Assembly (NCBI GenBank): GCA_003501365.1
Contig: DNPP01000323.1
Coordinates: forward strand, 5,125-14,223
Length of the DNA: 9,099 nucleotides
DNA from: Bacillota bacterium
GTDB taxonomy: Bacteria; Bacillota; UBA4882; UBA8346
Direction of reading: 5' to 3'
Part shown: piece after piece, positions 1-6,668 of the stretch
Layout: each line of letters begins with the position of its first letter
Position numbering within the stretch: position 1 is the first letter of the stretch
Program-made: the position numbers and the translations under genes
The notes under the pieces: generated by a model
The model's database searches: none
Told to the model about the DNA's origin: nothing
The model's input: the letters and a program-made list of their open reading frames with translations, nothing else

Positions 1-1094
1 CAAAATTTCTTCAGTATAGCCATACTAACATTTTCCTTAATCGACCTGCCGCCGACAATGCCCTGATCCTTCCGGTCTTCCGGGCAAAGCGCCAGACCGT
101 ATTGTATGGCATCTTCAGGGGCGGAGATAGAAATACTTTTCCCTTCGAGAATAATTTTCCCGGCTGCAATTTTGTCGGCTCCGAAAATGGCTCGCATCGT
201 TTCAGTGCGTCCCGCACCGACCAAACCGGCAAAGCCCAGTATTTCACCTTTTCTAAGCTTAAAGCTGATATCCTTGACGTTATCATTGGTTAAGCCTTCC
301 ACCTCAAGAATCGGATCGCCAATCTTTTCATTTCTGGGCAATTCTTTAAAAATATCACCCAAACTGCGCCCAACCATCATTTTGATAACTTCCTGCTCAT
401 TGGTTGATTTGGTAGGCACTTGAGCGACATATTTTCCATCTTTCATGATGACGACCTGATCGCTGATCTGGAAAATTTCCTTCATCCGGTGTGAAACATA
501 TAATACAACAATATCTTCCGACTTTAACTTGTTAATAATCGAAAATAAGGATTCAATTTCCATGTCCGATAGACTGGCGGTGGGTTCATCAAAGGCAATG
601 ATTTTGGGCTTTCTCCGATACGATTTCATAATTTCAACCATTTGCTGATAGGCTACGGACAGATCCTTAACTTTTGTTCCAGGTTTAATCGGAATTTTAA
701 ATTCATCAATAATCAATTGAGCTTTAGAATTTAATTCTTTGGTGTCAATTAAACGGTTTCGGCCAACCGGCATATCTTCCATGAAAATATTTTCAGCCAC
801 CGTCAAATAACGTACAATTTGCCGTTCCTGGTATATAACACTTACCCCGGAATTGATCGCTTCATGCGGGGTATTAAAATGCTTCTCCTCTCCATTAATC
901 AAATACTTTCCAGAGTCGGGCTGGTAATCCCCATTTAAAATCTTTAGCAAAGTGCTTTTCCCGGCGCCGTTTTCACCAACCATCGCTAAGACTTCCCCGC
1001 CATGGGCAAAAAAGCTCATATTATCCAACGCCTTTACTCCGGGAAATGTTTTAGTAATATTTTTAAATTCAATGCTGCTTCTAATATCAGTCAT
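1..1094 (-). CDS. Sugar-type ABC transporter ATP-binding protein (RbsA/MglA/XylG family), 3' end outside the window
   Basis: This is the cytoplasmic ATPase of a ribose/galactose/xylose-class ABC importer, a family in which one polypeptide carries two nucleotide-binding domains. About 364 codons lie in the window and the frame is open to the left edge; family members have roughly 500 residues. The first domain has Walker A GENGAGKST (K46), a Q-loop near YQE (about 88-90), a degenerate signature LSVAYQQM (about 145-152), Walker B IIAFDEPTAS (D169) and the switch histidine in YVSHRM. The second domain starts near residue 265 with the family's altered P-loop GFAGLVGAGRTE and continues to CPEDRKDQGIV. 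Two ATGs are adjacent, at 1097 and 1094. AGGTG sits 5 nt before the second and only 2 nt before the first, so I prefer 1094. The gene reads away from the kinase genes, and the permease and binding protein are presumably further left. The substrate cannot be read from the ATPase. Confidence 0.93.
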   Translation of the reverse strand, partial: MTDIRSSIEFKNITKTFPGVKALDNMSFFAHGGEVLAMVGENGAGKSTLLKILNGDYQPDSGKYLINGEEKHFNTPHEAINSGVSVIYQERQIVRYLTVAENIFMEDMPVGRNRLIDTKELNSKAQLIIDEFKIPIKPGTKVKDLSVAYQQMVEIMKSYRRKPKIIAFDEPTASLSDMEIESLFSIINKLKSEDIVVLYVSHRMKEIFQISDQVVIMKDGKYVAQVPTKSTNEQEVIKMMVGRSLGDIFKELPRNEKIGDPILEVEGLTNDNVKDISFKLRKGEILGFAGLVGAGRTETMRAIFGADKIAAGKIILEGKSISISAPEDAIQYGLALCPEDRKDQGIVGGRSIKENVSMAILKKF

Positions 1095-1147
1095 CATAAC
1101 ACCTGCTTAATTTATGTGAAACGTACGGTCATTTCCATACGGTTACT

Positions 1148-1177
1148 ATATTACAAAAATGTAACCAAAACTATCAA
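1148..1177 (-). promoter_or_regulatory. Candidate promoter of the ABC transporter gene
   Basis: On the minus strand, TTGATA (1177-1172) and TAATAT (1153-1148) are separated by 18 nt, which puts the transcript start near 1141, about 47 nt before the ATG. The -35 overlaps the proximal half-site of the repeated element at 1169-1210, as in activator-dependent promoters. An inverted repeat, GGTTAC-N14-GTAACC (1141-1166), covers the -10 and could be a second operator. Confidence 0.5.
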
Positions 1178-1210
1178 AGAAATTAACAATTACTCAATGC
1201 TTTTTACATT
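1169..1210 (-). repeat. Copy 1 of a 42-bp repeated element, predicted regulator-binding site
   Basis: This stretch matches 1609-1650 at 36 of 42 positions without gaps. Read on the minus strand it contains two 17-nt half-sites, AATGTAAAAAGCATTGA (1210-1194) and ATTGTTAATTTCTTTGA (1190-1174), whose starts are exactly 20 bp apart. The proximal half-site merges into the -35 TTGATA of the transporter promoter. Binding by the AraC-type response regulator at 3481-5037 is inferred, not shown. Confidence 0.6.
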
Positions 1211-1276
1211 CCATTAATAAACCCGGATATTTTATAAAGGCTTTCTGTATTGCAAACAGTGACCTGCCAAGGTTTC

Positions 1277-1505
1277 TCAATATTTGCCATATTCCTTCAC
1301 CGCTTCGATAAAAGTCTGTATATTCTCCCAGGGAACCTCCGGCACAATCATGTGAGTCGGAGCCAAGAATAAACCCCCGCCGGCACCGGTAGTTTCAATC
1401 AATCGTTTACAGGTGCTTTTAACATCCTCCGGAGTTCCAAACGGCATGGTTGTCTGGGTACCTAATGTCCCCACCAAAATGCGCCACCGAACCCGGTATC
1501 CCCAT
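1277..1505 (-). pseudogene. Remnant of a uroporphyrinogen decarboxylase (URO-D) / methyltransferase family gene, C-terminus only
   Basis: From 1477 to the stop at 1277-1279 the minus strand encodes about 66 residues ending a URO-D family protein of the MtaA/CmuA type: GTLGTQTTMPFGTPEDV, then GAGGGLFLAPTHMIVPEVPW, then ENIQTFIEAVKEYGKY. Full members have about 330-380 residues. These enzymes decarboxylate uroporphyrinogen or move methyl groups to and from corrinoid proteins; the conserved tail does not tell which. Upstream the frame is broken. The residues FW that should precede GTLGTQ lie in another frame around 1486-1492, and removing 2 nt there would rejoin them. An AGGAG (1521-1517) and an ATG (1505-1503) stand where a 5' end might be, but that reading frame stops soon and does not enter the C-terminal part. 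I infer an internal deletion plus a frameshift. The 3' 200 bp is certain family sequence; the left-over 5' part is less certain. Confidence 0.75.
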
Positions 1506-1586
1506 GACTCCCTTTACTCCTATCCGATATAAAGAATACAGTAAACCTAAAAATTAAAATTGCCCAACTTTTTTTGACAAACTAAT

Positions 1587-1617
1587 ATTATAATGAAAGC
1601 ATTACTTCAACTATCAA
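1587..1617 (-). promoter_or_regulatory. Candidate minus-strand promoter upstream of the URO-D remnant
   Basis: On the minus strand TTGATA (1617-1612) is followed after 19 nt by TATAAT (1592-1587), or after 18 nt by TTATAA. The -35 lies in copy 2 of the repeated element, exactly as it does in copy 1 before the transporter gene. A promoter still standing before a dead gene suggests recent decay, or that its transcript now runs on toward the transporter gene. Confidence 0.45.
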
Positions 1618-1650
1618 AGGAATTAACAATTTGTCATTTCCTTTTACATT
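1609..1650 (-). repeat. Copy 2 of the 42-bp repeated element, predicted regulator-binding site
   Basis: This copy holds minus-strand half-sites AATGTAAAAGGAAATGA (1650-1634) and ATTGTTAATTCCTTTGA (1630-1614), again 20 bp apart, with the proximal one running into a -35. All four half-sites fit the pattern AWTGTWAAW-N3-WWTGA. The copy lies 20-61 nt before the kinase start codon, so a protein bound here could also affect transcription of the kinase operon. Confidence 0.6.
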
Positions 1651-1669
1651 TCTTTTAGGAGAAATTAAC

Positions 1670-3454
1670 ATGAGATTCGTTGTTCCAAAAATTAAGCATT
1701 TAAACATGCGGATGACGCTGTATTTTTCTCTAGTCATGATGACGGCACTCATCGTCATGGTTATTTCGATAAGCCGGACCTATTCAGGCAAGCTTATTTC
1801 CGAAATGAATGTAATTGTCGATCAAAAACTAAATTTGATCACTTCAACTTTGGATAATACTTTGCAACAAATTAAGGCCCTGCAATTTACCATAATTCAC
1901 GATCGCAATATTAATACTCTGATGAAGATGCAAAATGCCGGTGGGGAAAAGTTGAATCAGACAAATATGGATGAACTTCAACAGTGTTTTCTGCAATATA
2001 AACAAAGAAATACCAATGTTTCCTCGATCTTTGCCATCAGCCTGGATGGAAAGATTATCGACCCGTTATACTCAGGAAAAGTTTTTCAATGGATTGTAAC
2101 CAATTCTCCATATCTGGACACTCTGAAAAAATCGAAATCGCTGGGACTGTTTTCGTCCCCCAATTCCTTCCCTTTATCTGCTCCCAACCCCAAATCATTT
2201 GAGAATTATAATATTACTTATTATGGGCAGTATTATGATTACATCAGTTATGAATGCCTGGGATATATTGCAATCAATTTAAAAAAGAACAGCATCTTTT
2301 CCGATTTAAACTCTTTATGTAAGGAAACCTTTGACTTTTCATGCTTCGTTGATGATCAAAATAACATCGTCCATATCTTTGGTGATAATTATTCAAGCAG
2401 CTTCCTTGGCATCCAAGAAATTCGAAAGGCCAAAAAACAAATTGTCAATATTGATGGCAACAATTACTTATTGTATTCTCAAAAGATAAACGCCTATCCG
2501 GGCTGGACCTTTATCGGGCTTGTCAATTATCAGCAAATTACTTCCAATATGTTTAAACTCTATAAAACCGTATCGATGATTTCCATTTTGGTTTTACTTT
2601 TAATCATCTTTTTAAGCTTTTATATTGCATCCAGGGTAACCATTCCAATCAGAAAGCTCAGTAAATCCATGGATTCTTTAGGTAAGGGGATCTGGCCGAA
2701 GGAAATCGAATGCCATACTAATGATGAAATCAAAGAGCTGGTCATTGGTTTTAATAACTTGGTGCAAAATATCAAGAATTTGACTGAAAAAATCGTGGAA
2801 GAGCAGGAAGCCAAGAAAAAAATCGAAGTCTCGATTGTCCAGTTTCAGCTTGATTTGCTGCAGTCACAAATTAACCCCCATTTTATTCATAATACCTTAA
2901 ACACCATGAACTATATGGCAAAAAAAGCCGGCTTAGCAGAGCTGGAGGAGACTATCACTTCATTCAATGCGTTGCTTCGGACCAGCATCTCTCCGAATAA
3001 AAACTTTATTACGGTAGTGGAAGAAATTGATAATTTAAAGAATTATATGAATATCCAAAAACACCGTTATGATATTGATATCGATTTTGAATGGGCAATC
3101 GATCCTGAGGCGAAATATGCTTTACTTCCCAAGCTAATACTACAACCGCTGGTTGAAAATGCGCTTTTCCACGGCATTGTTCCTAAAAAAGGCGGTTTGA
3201 TCAAAGTCTCGGTTCAAAAAGAAGACAACGAACTTAATCTAACAGTTGGAGATAATGGAGCAGGTATGGAGGAAGATGTATTGAATCTTATATTGCAAGG
3301 TATGGGCCCTGATAAAAAAGGATTTAACAGCATGGGGCTATCCAACGTCAATGAGCGTCTTGCCCTATATTATTCCGAGCAAAGTAAGCTTAAAATACTG
3401 AGTACACCGGGTCACGGTACCAAAATTACTTTTCACATCCCATTCAGGATGTAG
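1670..3454 (+). CDS. Membrane sensor histidine kinase, YesM/LytS-like (His_kinase family, Cache-type sensor)
   Basis: This is the sensor of a two-component system, 594 residues. I chose ATG 1670 because AGGAG (1657-1661) sits 8 nt before it; an upstream TTG at 1631 in the same frame has no such site. A membrane segment (about 16-35) is followed by an extracellular region of about 260 residues that looks like a Cache-type ligand-binding domain, then a second membrane segment (about 300-322) and a HAMP linker starting RVTIPIRKL. The phospho-acceptor is H404 in QSQINPHFIHNTLN, the hallmark of the His_kinase (PF06580) class. The ATPase domain has the N-box PLVENALFHGI (N497), GDNGAGM (527-533), GLSNVNERL and TPGHGT (579-584), so it appears complete. 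Family members usually sense sugars or related solutes and phosphorylate an AraC-type regulator, which follows 26 nt downstream. The ligand is unknown; the neighbouring sugar-type ABC gene suggests a sugar or similar compound. Confidence 0.94.
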   Translation: MRFVVPKIKHLNMRMTLYFSLVMMTALIVMVISISRTYSGKLISEMNVIVDQKLNLITSTLDNTLQQIKALQFTIIHDRNINTLMKMQNAGGEKLNQTNMDELQQCFLQYKQRNTNVSSIFAISLDGKIIDPLYSGKVFQWIVTNSPYLDTLKKSKSLGLFSSPNSFPLSAPNPKSFENYNITYYGQYYDYISYECLGYIAINLKKNSIFSDLNSLCKETFDFSCFVDDQNNIVHIFGDNYSSSFLGIQEIRKAKKQIVNIDGNNYLLYSQKINAYPGWTFIGLVNYQQITSNMFKLYKTVSMISILVLLLIIFLSFYIASRVTIPIRKLSKSMDSLGKGIWPKEIECHTNDEIKELVIGFNNLVQNIKNLTEKIVEEQEAKKKIEVSIVQFQLDLLQSQINPHFIHNTLNTMNYMAKKAGLAELEETITSFNALLRTSISPNKNFITVVEEIDNLKNYMNIQKHRYDIDIDFEWAIDPEAKYALLPKLILQPLVENALFHGIVPKKGGLIKVSVQKEDNELNLTVGDNGAGMEEDVLNLILQGMGPDKKGFNSMGLSNVNERLALYYSEQSKLKILSTPGHGTKITFHIPFRM

Positions 3455-3480
3455 AAGGTCCAGATTAGGAGTATTCAATA

Positions 3481-5037
3481 ATGAAAACAGTGATGATTGT
3501 AGACGATGAAAAACCTGCGCGGGAATTGCTTAAAATGCTTATCGATTGGGAAAGCGCCGGATATACCATTACATCCGAAGCTAGGGACGGTAAGGAAGCC
3601 ATTGAACAGTATGCGCTCTATGCTCATGACTTAATCATCACCGATATTCAAATGCCGCAAATGGACGGATTGACATTCATCAAAACAATCAAAAAGATGA
3701 ACAAAGACCAGAACATAATTGTTTTGAGCTGTCATGAAGACTTCAACTATGCCAGGGAAGTCATGAAACTTGGCATTATGGATTATTTAATCAAAGATTC
3801 TCTGACTCCGGAAGATTTGTATACCGTACTTAAAAATACATCTTACTTAAAATCTGATGAACGAAGCGCTTCAAACTCAGGAAATATCATTGATGAAAAA
3901 GCTTTTCGGTTACTTGGGGACATCATTCATGACCGGCTTGGCGATGCAAACTATGATGAGGCCCTTAAATTTTGGAACATTGGCCAAAGCCAGCAGTATT
4001 TTTTTATCCATGCCCTAATCGGTTCTGAAAGTAATAATAATTATGTCCCGGAGATTACAAGTAGGGTAAACAACTTATTGACTCCGGATGGCGGCGCGAT
4101 CTGCAATCTAGTTGATAATTACTACGTGATACTTGCCGTGATCAACTCTTCCCACAGTCAGTCTGAGATGTTCAACCGTCAAAGCTCCATAGCCCACTCC
4201 ATCCATGCCTGTATGGAAAAGGCCGCCGGGTGCATGATAACGGCAGGAGTAAGCCGTATCTGTCCGGACATTCATCTTATAAAAGAAAAAAATCTTGAAG
4301 CGAAGCAAGCTTTAGGTTACCGGGTTTTTTTAGGCAAGGGCAAAATTATGTATTTCGATATAATTCAAAATATTACCCGTAGTATTAAGATTGATATTAT
4401 CGATACCCGTATCAAAAATATTAAACTGGCCCTTTCCCAAAAACAAACCTCTCAGCTCTCCAATGAGTTGAAAAACTTGTATCTGATAGATCTTCAGGGA
4501 ATTATACAATACAATTACCTGCAGCATGTTAACGCCTTGCTGTTGGGCCTGATCACTACCACCTGCTCGGAGTCGAATATCAGTTACAACAGTTTATTTG
4601 CCGATGGTACGATTCCTTTGGATACCATTCAAAATTTCGAAACCGTAGAAGAGATGCTGTCCTGGTTTACTGAAAAGTTTCAGGCCTTGATCAAAGCCAT
4701 GGATGGTCTTTGCAATAATCATTGCAGCCACCAGATAAAAAAAATAGTCCAGTATATTCAGCAGCATTATGCTGAAGATATTGGACTCGAGAGTATCGCA
4801 AATCTCTATGATATCCATAAGGTCCATCTGGCGCGAAGCTTTAAAGAGAATACCGGTTTTAGCGTAAACGGCTTTATTCGTGAATTAAGAATTAAAGAAG
4901 CTAAAAATTTACTCAAAAATAGCGATTTAAATGTAAGTGAAATCGTCTACAAAGTCGGTTTCCAAAACTTTCAGAGTTTTTATACCGTCTTTAAAAAGCA
5001 GGTGGGGCTCACTCCCATGGAGTTTAGAGATCAGTAA
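3481..5037 (+). CDS. Response regulator, YesN-like (receiver domain plus AraC-type DNA-binding domain)
   Basis: This is the partner of the kinase just upstream, 518 residues, with AGGAG (3467-3471) 9 nt before the ATG and only 26 nt between the genes, so they form an operon. The receiver domain (about 1-120) has the acidic pair D8-D9, the phospho-acceptor D55 in LIITDIQMPQMDG, S83 and K105, so all key residues are present. The middle (about 125-410) is the poorly conserved region usual in long YesN-type regulators, with a recognisable ITAGVSRICPDIHLIKEKNL and GKIMYFD stretch. The last 100 residues are an AraC/XylS domain with two helix-turn-helix units, GLESIANLYDIHKVHLARSF (435-454) and one from about 484 to 506 including VGFQNFQSFYTVFKK. 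It probably activates the adjacent transporter genes through the direct half-sites at 1174-1210 and 1614-1650. That link is inference. Confidence 0.95.
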   Translation: MKTVMIVDDEKPARELLKMLIDWESAGYTITSEARDGKEAIEQYALYAHDLIITDIQMPQMDGLTFIKTIKKMNKDQNIIVLSCHEDFNYAREVMKLGIMDYLIKDSLTPEDLYTVLKNTSYLKSDERSASNSGNIIDEKAFRLLGDIIHDRLGDANYDEALKFWNIGQSQQYFFIHALIGSESNNNYVPEITSRVNNLLTPDGGAICNLVDNYYVILAVINSSHSQSEMFNRQSSIAHSIHACMEKAAGCMITAGVSRICPDIHLIKEKNLEAKQALGYRVFLGKGKIMYFDIIQNITRSIKIDIIDTRIKNIKLALSQKQTSQLSNELKNLYLIDLQGIIQYNYLQHVNALLLGLITTTCSESNISYNSLFADGTIPLDTIQNFETVEEMLSWFTEKFQALIKAMDGLCNNHCSHQIKKIVQYIQQHYAEDIGLESIANLYDIHKVHLARSFKENTGFSVNGFIRELRIKEAKNLLKNSDLNVSEIVYKVGFQNFQSFYTVFKKQVGLTPMEFRDQ

Positions 5038-5076
5038 TTAACTATTCAAACCGTCAGTTACTTGTTTGATAAAGGC

Positions 5077-6219
5077 TTACTCTTTCGGCAAGGCGAAGGT
5101 TAACGCCAACGGAATCACCGGCAATATGCTTACCAGTTTAAGTACAAACCCCACACCCCTGGCATCCGCAATCGCCCCGAACATTAATACTCCTAGCGCG
5201 GCAACCGCTGATGCAAAACCGAGAATTAGCCCGGAAGCCAATCCGACCTGCCCGGGAATCAGTTCCTGGGCAATAACGACGGTAATACCGAAGCTGGCGA
5301 TAATGGCGAATCCGCTCCAGCAAGCCATAATCAGACTCAAAATGCCCTTCGTATACGGCAATAACAAAAGCGGCGGAATGGCTACCAGAAAAGAAAAAAA
5401 TAAGATCTTATTGCGGCCCCAACGATCCGCCAGAGGACCGGCAATGGCGGATCCCAGCACTCCGGTCAACAGAAACCCGCTTAGACATAATCCAGTCAAA
5501 AAGCGACTTTCCCCCAGATCATTCATCATATAAAGAGGGATAAATGTGGTTACACAAGTATAGATGATGGAGCGAATCGTACAAATCAGCACCAAAATAG
5601 TTACTATACTCCAGGTTGAAGAGCCGACGGATTTGCGTTCAATTTGCCGACATTGGCTCTCTCTTTCCCGTCCTAATTGGGATAGTACCGGCAACTGATA
5701 CATAATTAACACCGCAACCAGCATGTTGGGAATAATTAGCCAGATGATGCCTTTCATGCCACTCATCGCTAATAACAATGTCGCAACAATCGGCCCCAGG
5801 CCTGCGCCGAGATTGCCGCCGATAGTATAAATCGACTGGGCCGCGGCCTGATGCTCCCCGCTGATCAGGAAAGATTGCTTGGCGCCCTCGGGATGATAAG
5901 CCGCCACACCAATACCGCACAATAAAACGCATATTATGATCCAGCCGTAATTCGGGATAAGCCCTACCAGAGCAATTGCTGCCGCCAAGATGCAGCCGAG
6001 CGGCATTAACCAGCGGCAGGATCTGCGGTCGGAGGCCACTCCAAAAACCGGCTGAATCAACGATGAACTGAGGTTAAAGATAAATACAACCTGGCCGAGC
6101 GCTGTATAGGTTAAATGATATTGACTTTTGAGCACCGGCAAAAGCATCGGCAGAGAACTGCCGCATACATCCACGATCCCGTGACCGAGGCTTAATAAAA
6201 GCAGTAGCAGATATGGCAA
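5077..6219 (-). CDS. Major facilitator superfamily transporter, Fsr (fosmidomycin resistance)-like
   Basis: This is a 380-residue inner-membrane transporter with about 12 hydrophobic segments. The opening SLGHGIVDVCGSSLPMLLP, the motif-A loop GVASDRRSCRW (60-70), the loop GIGVAAYHPEGAK (about 102-114) and SIYTIGGNLGAGLGP (129-143) follow the order and spacing of E. coli Fsr. GPLADRWGRNK (261-271) is the second-half copy of motif A. Fsr exports fosmidomycin, but most homologues have no known substrate, so only export of a small molecule is suggested. The start is TTG at 6219, with AAGGGG about 9 nt upstream; no in-frame ATG is nearer. The gene converges on the response regulator with only 39 bp between the stop codons and no strong terminator there. 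It has its own promoter and leader (6220-6341), so it need not belong to the two-component regulon. Confidence 0.9.
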   Translation of the reverse strand: MPYLLLLLLSLGHGIVDVCGSSLPMLLPVLKSQYHLTYTALGQVVFIFNLSSSLIQPVFGVASDRRSCRWLMPLGCILAAAIALVGLIPNYGWIIICVLLCGIGVAAYHPEGAKQSFLISGEHQAAAQSIYTIGGNLGAGLGPIVATLLLAMSGMKGIIWLIIPNMLVAVLIMYQLPVLSQLGRERESQCRQIERKSVGSSTWSIVTILVLICTIRSIIYTCVTTFIPLYMMNDLGESRFLTGLCLSGFLLTGVLGSAIAGPLADRWGRNKILFFSFLVAIPPLLLLPYTKGILSLIMACWSGFAIIASFGITVVIAQELIPGQVGLASGLILGFASAVAALGVLMFGAIADARGVGFVLKLVSILPVIPLALTFALPKE

Positions 6220-6242
6220 TATGTTAGTCCCCTTTGAGTCCT

Positions 6243-6257
6243 GGTCCCTGTGGGACC
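6243..6257 (-). promoter_or_regulatory. Leader hairpin next to the ribosome binding site of the MFS gene
   Basis: GGTCCC-TGT-GGGACC is a perfect 6-bp inverted repeat with a 3-nt loop, 24 nt before the TTG start. Its GUCCC arm could also pair with GGGAC in the ribosome binding site downstream (AAGGGGAC). Two exclusive pairings are therefore possible, although the local hairpin should be favoured. No known riboswitch consensus was recognised. Confidence 0.35.
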
Positions 6258-6311
6258 TCTTCCCTTGGCCAAATGGCTTTTATGTTGATACACTCATTGG
6301 CATCTTGATAT

Positions 6312-6341
6312 ATTATAGATTATTTTAGGATGCTTTTGCAA
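6312..6341 (-). promoter_or_regulatory. Candidate promoter of the MFS transporter gene
   Basis: On the minus strand TTGCAA (6341-6336) and TATAAT (6317-6312) are separated by 18 nt. The transcript would start near 6305 and carry a leader of about 85 nt before the TTG start. Confidence 0.55.
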
Positions 6342-6391
6342 TCTTCAAAGCAATTAGCCGCTACTTGTTCATGATATTTTAAATACTTTGA

Positions 6392-6490
6392 CGTAAGGTA
6401 AAGAAAATAGCCCGATATATTCGGCGGCATTGTGCTGAAGATATCGGACTCCAAAGTATCTATCAAGAGTATTTTAAGCTATCTTTGTAA
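6392..6490 (+). pseudogene. Remnant of an AraC-type regulator (start of the DNA-binding domain)
   Basis: The plus-strand frame between the stop at 6389-6391 and the stop at 6488-6490 reads KKIARYIRRHCAEDIGLQSI and then YQEYFKLSL. It matches the response regulator's IKKIVQYIQQHYAEDIGLESIANLY (4730s-4805) in sequence and register. At the DNA level 6396-6460 aligns without gaps to 4733-4797, with 54 of 65 bases identical. No start codon, upstream domain or second helix-turn-helix is present, and similarity ends soon after 6460. It is either a decayed duplicate of the neighbouring regulator or the last scrap of a paralogous YesN-type gene. Confidence 0.8.
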
Positions 6491-6668
6491 TTCTCAACGT
6501 ACGTTGGAAACGCCGCGCCATATTCCAAACCGGAAATCGGCATAAAGAAACCAGCCTTAGGCTGGAAACATTGGCTTTTGCTTATAATAAGACCGGAGCC
6601 GTCTAAAAATCCCCTCTAGTATTTTTACAAAAGTAGTGAGTGAATAATCATAAGTGGTATTGAATAAT
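6491..6668. other. Intergenic stretch without a supported gene
   Basis: This stretch holds a 12-bp palindrome CAACGTACGTTG (6495-6506), a terminator-like hairpin (6551-6565) and a weak AAAAAT/ATTTTT inverted repeat (about 6605-6626). Two plus-strand frames stay open for 25-40 codons, but neither has a start with a ribosome binding site nor a recognisable family. It may be further decayed DNA from the regulator remnant. Confidence 0.4.
6545..6565 (-). terminator. Candidate Rho-independent terminator of the collagen-like gene
   Basis: On the minus strand CCAGCC-TAA-GGCTGG (6565-6551) forms a 6-bp GC-rich hairpin followed by TTTCTTT. It lies about 100 nt after the stop of the collagen-like gene. 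The U tract is interrupted, so confidence is moderate. Confidence 0.45.

Noticed and set aside
1574..1594. TTGACA and TATAAT as the kinase promoter
   Set aside because: The two boxes are only 9 nt apart, too close for one promoter. The TATAAT overlaps the -10 of the minus-strand promoter.
1169..1650. The two 42-bp repeats as target-site duplication of an inserted element
   Set aside because: The DNA between them holds no transposase or terminal inverted repeats. The copies differ at 6 positions, and both sit identically relative to a promoter, which fits a regulatory site better.
1631..1669. TTG at 1631 as the start of the kinase
   Set aside because: It has no ribosome binding site, while ATG 1670 has AGGAG at 8 nt.
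5038..5076. Bidirectional terminator between the regulator and MFS genes
   Set aside because: Only a CAAAC/GTTTG pairing with a 12-nt loop and no U tract is present, which is too weak to call.
5066..5533. Plus-strand open frame of 155 codons opposite the MFS gene
   Set aside because: Its composition has no domain signal, and the minus strand encodes a clear membrane transporter across the same bases.
6469..6543. Small minus-strand frame starting at ATG 6543 (about 25 codons)
   Set aside because: It has no ribosome binding site and no recognised family, and it overlaps the regulator remnant on the other strand.
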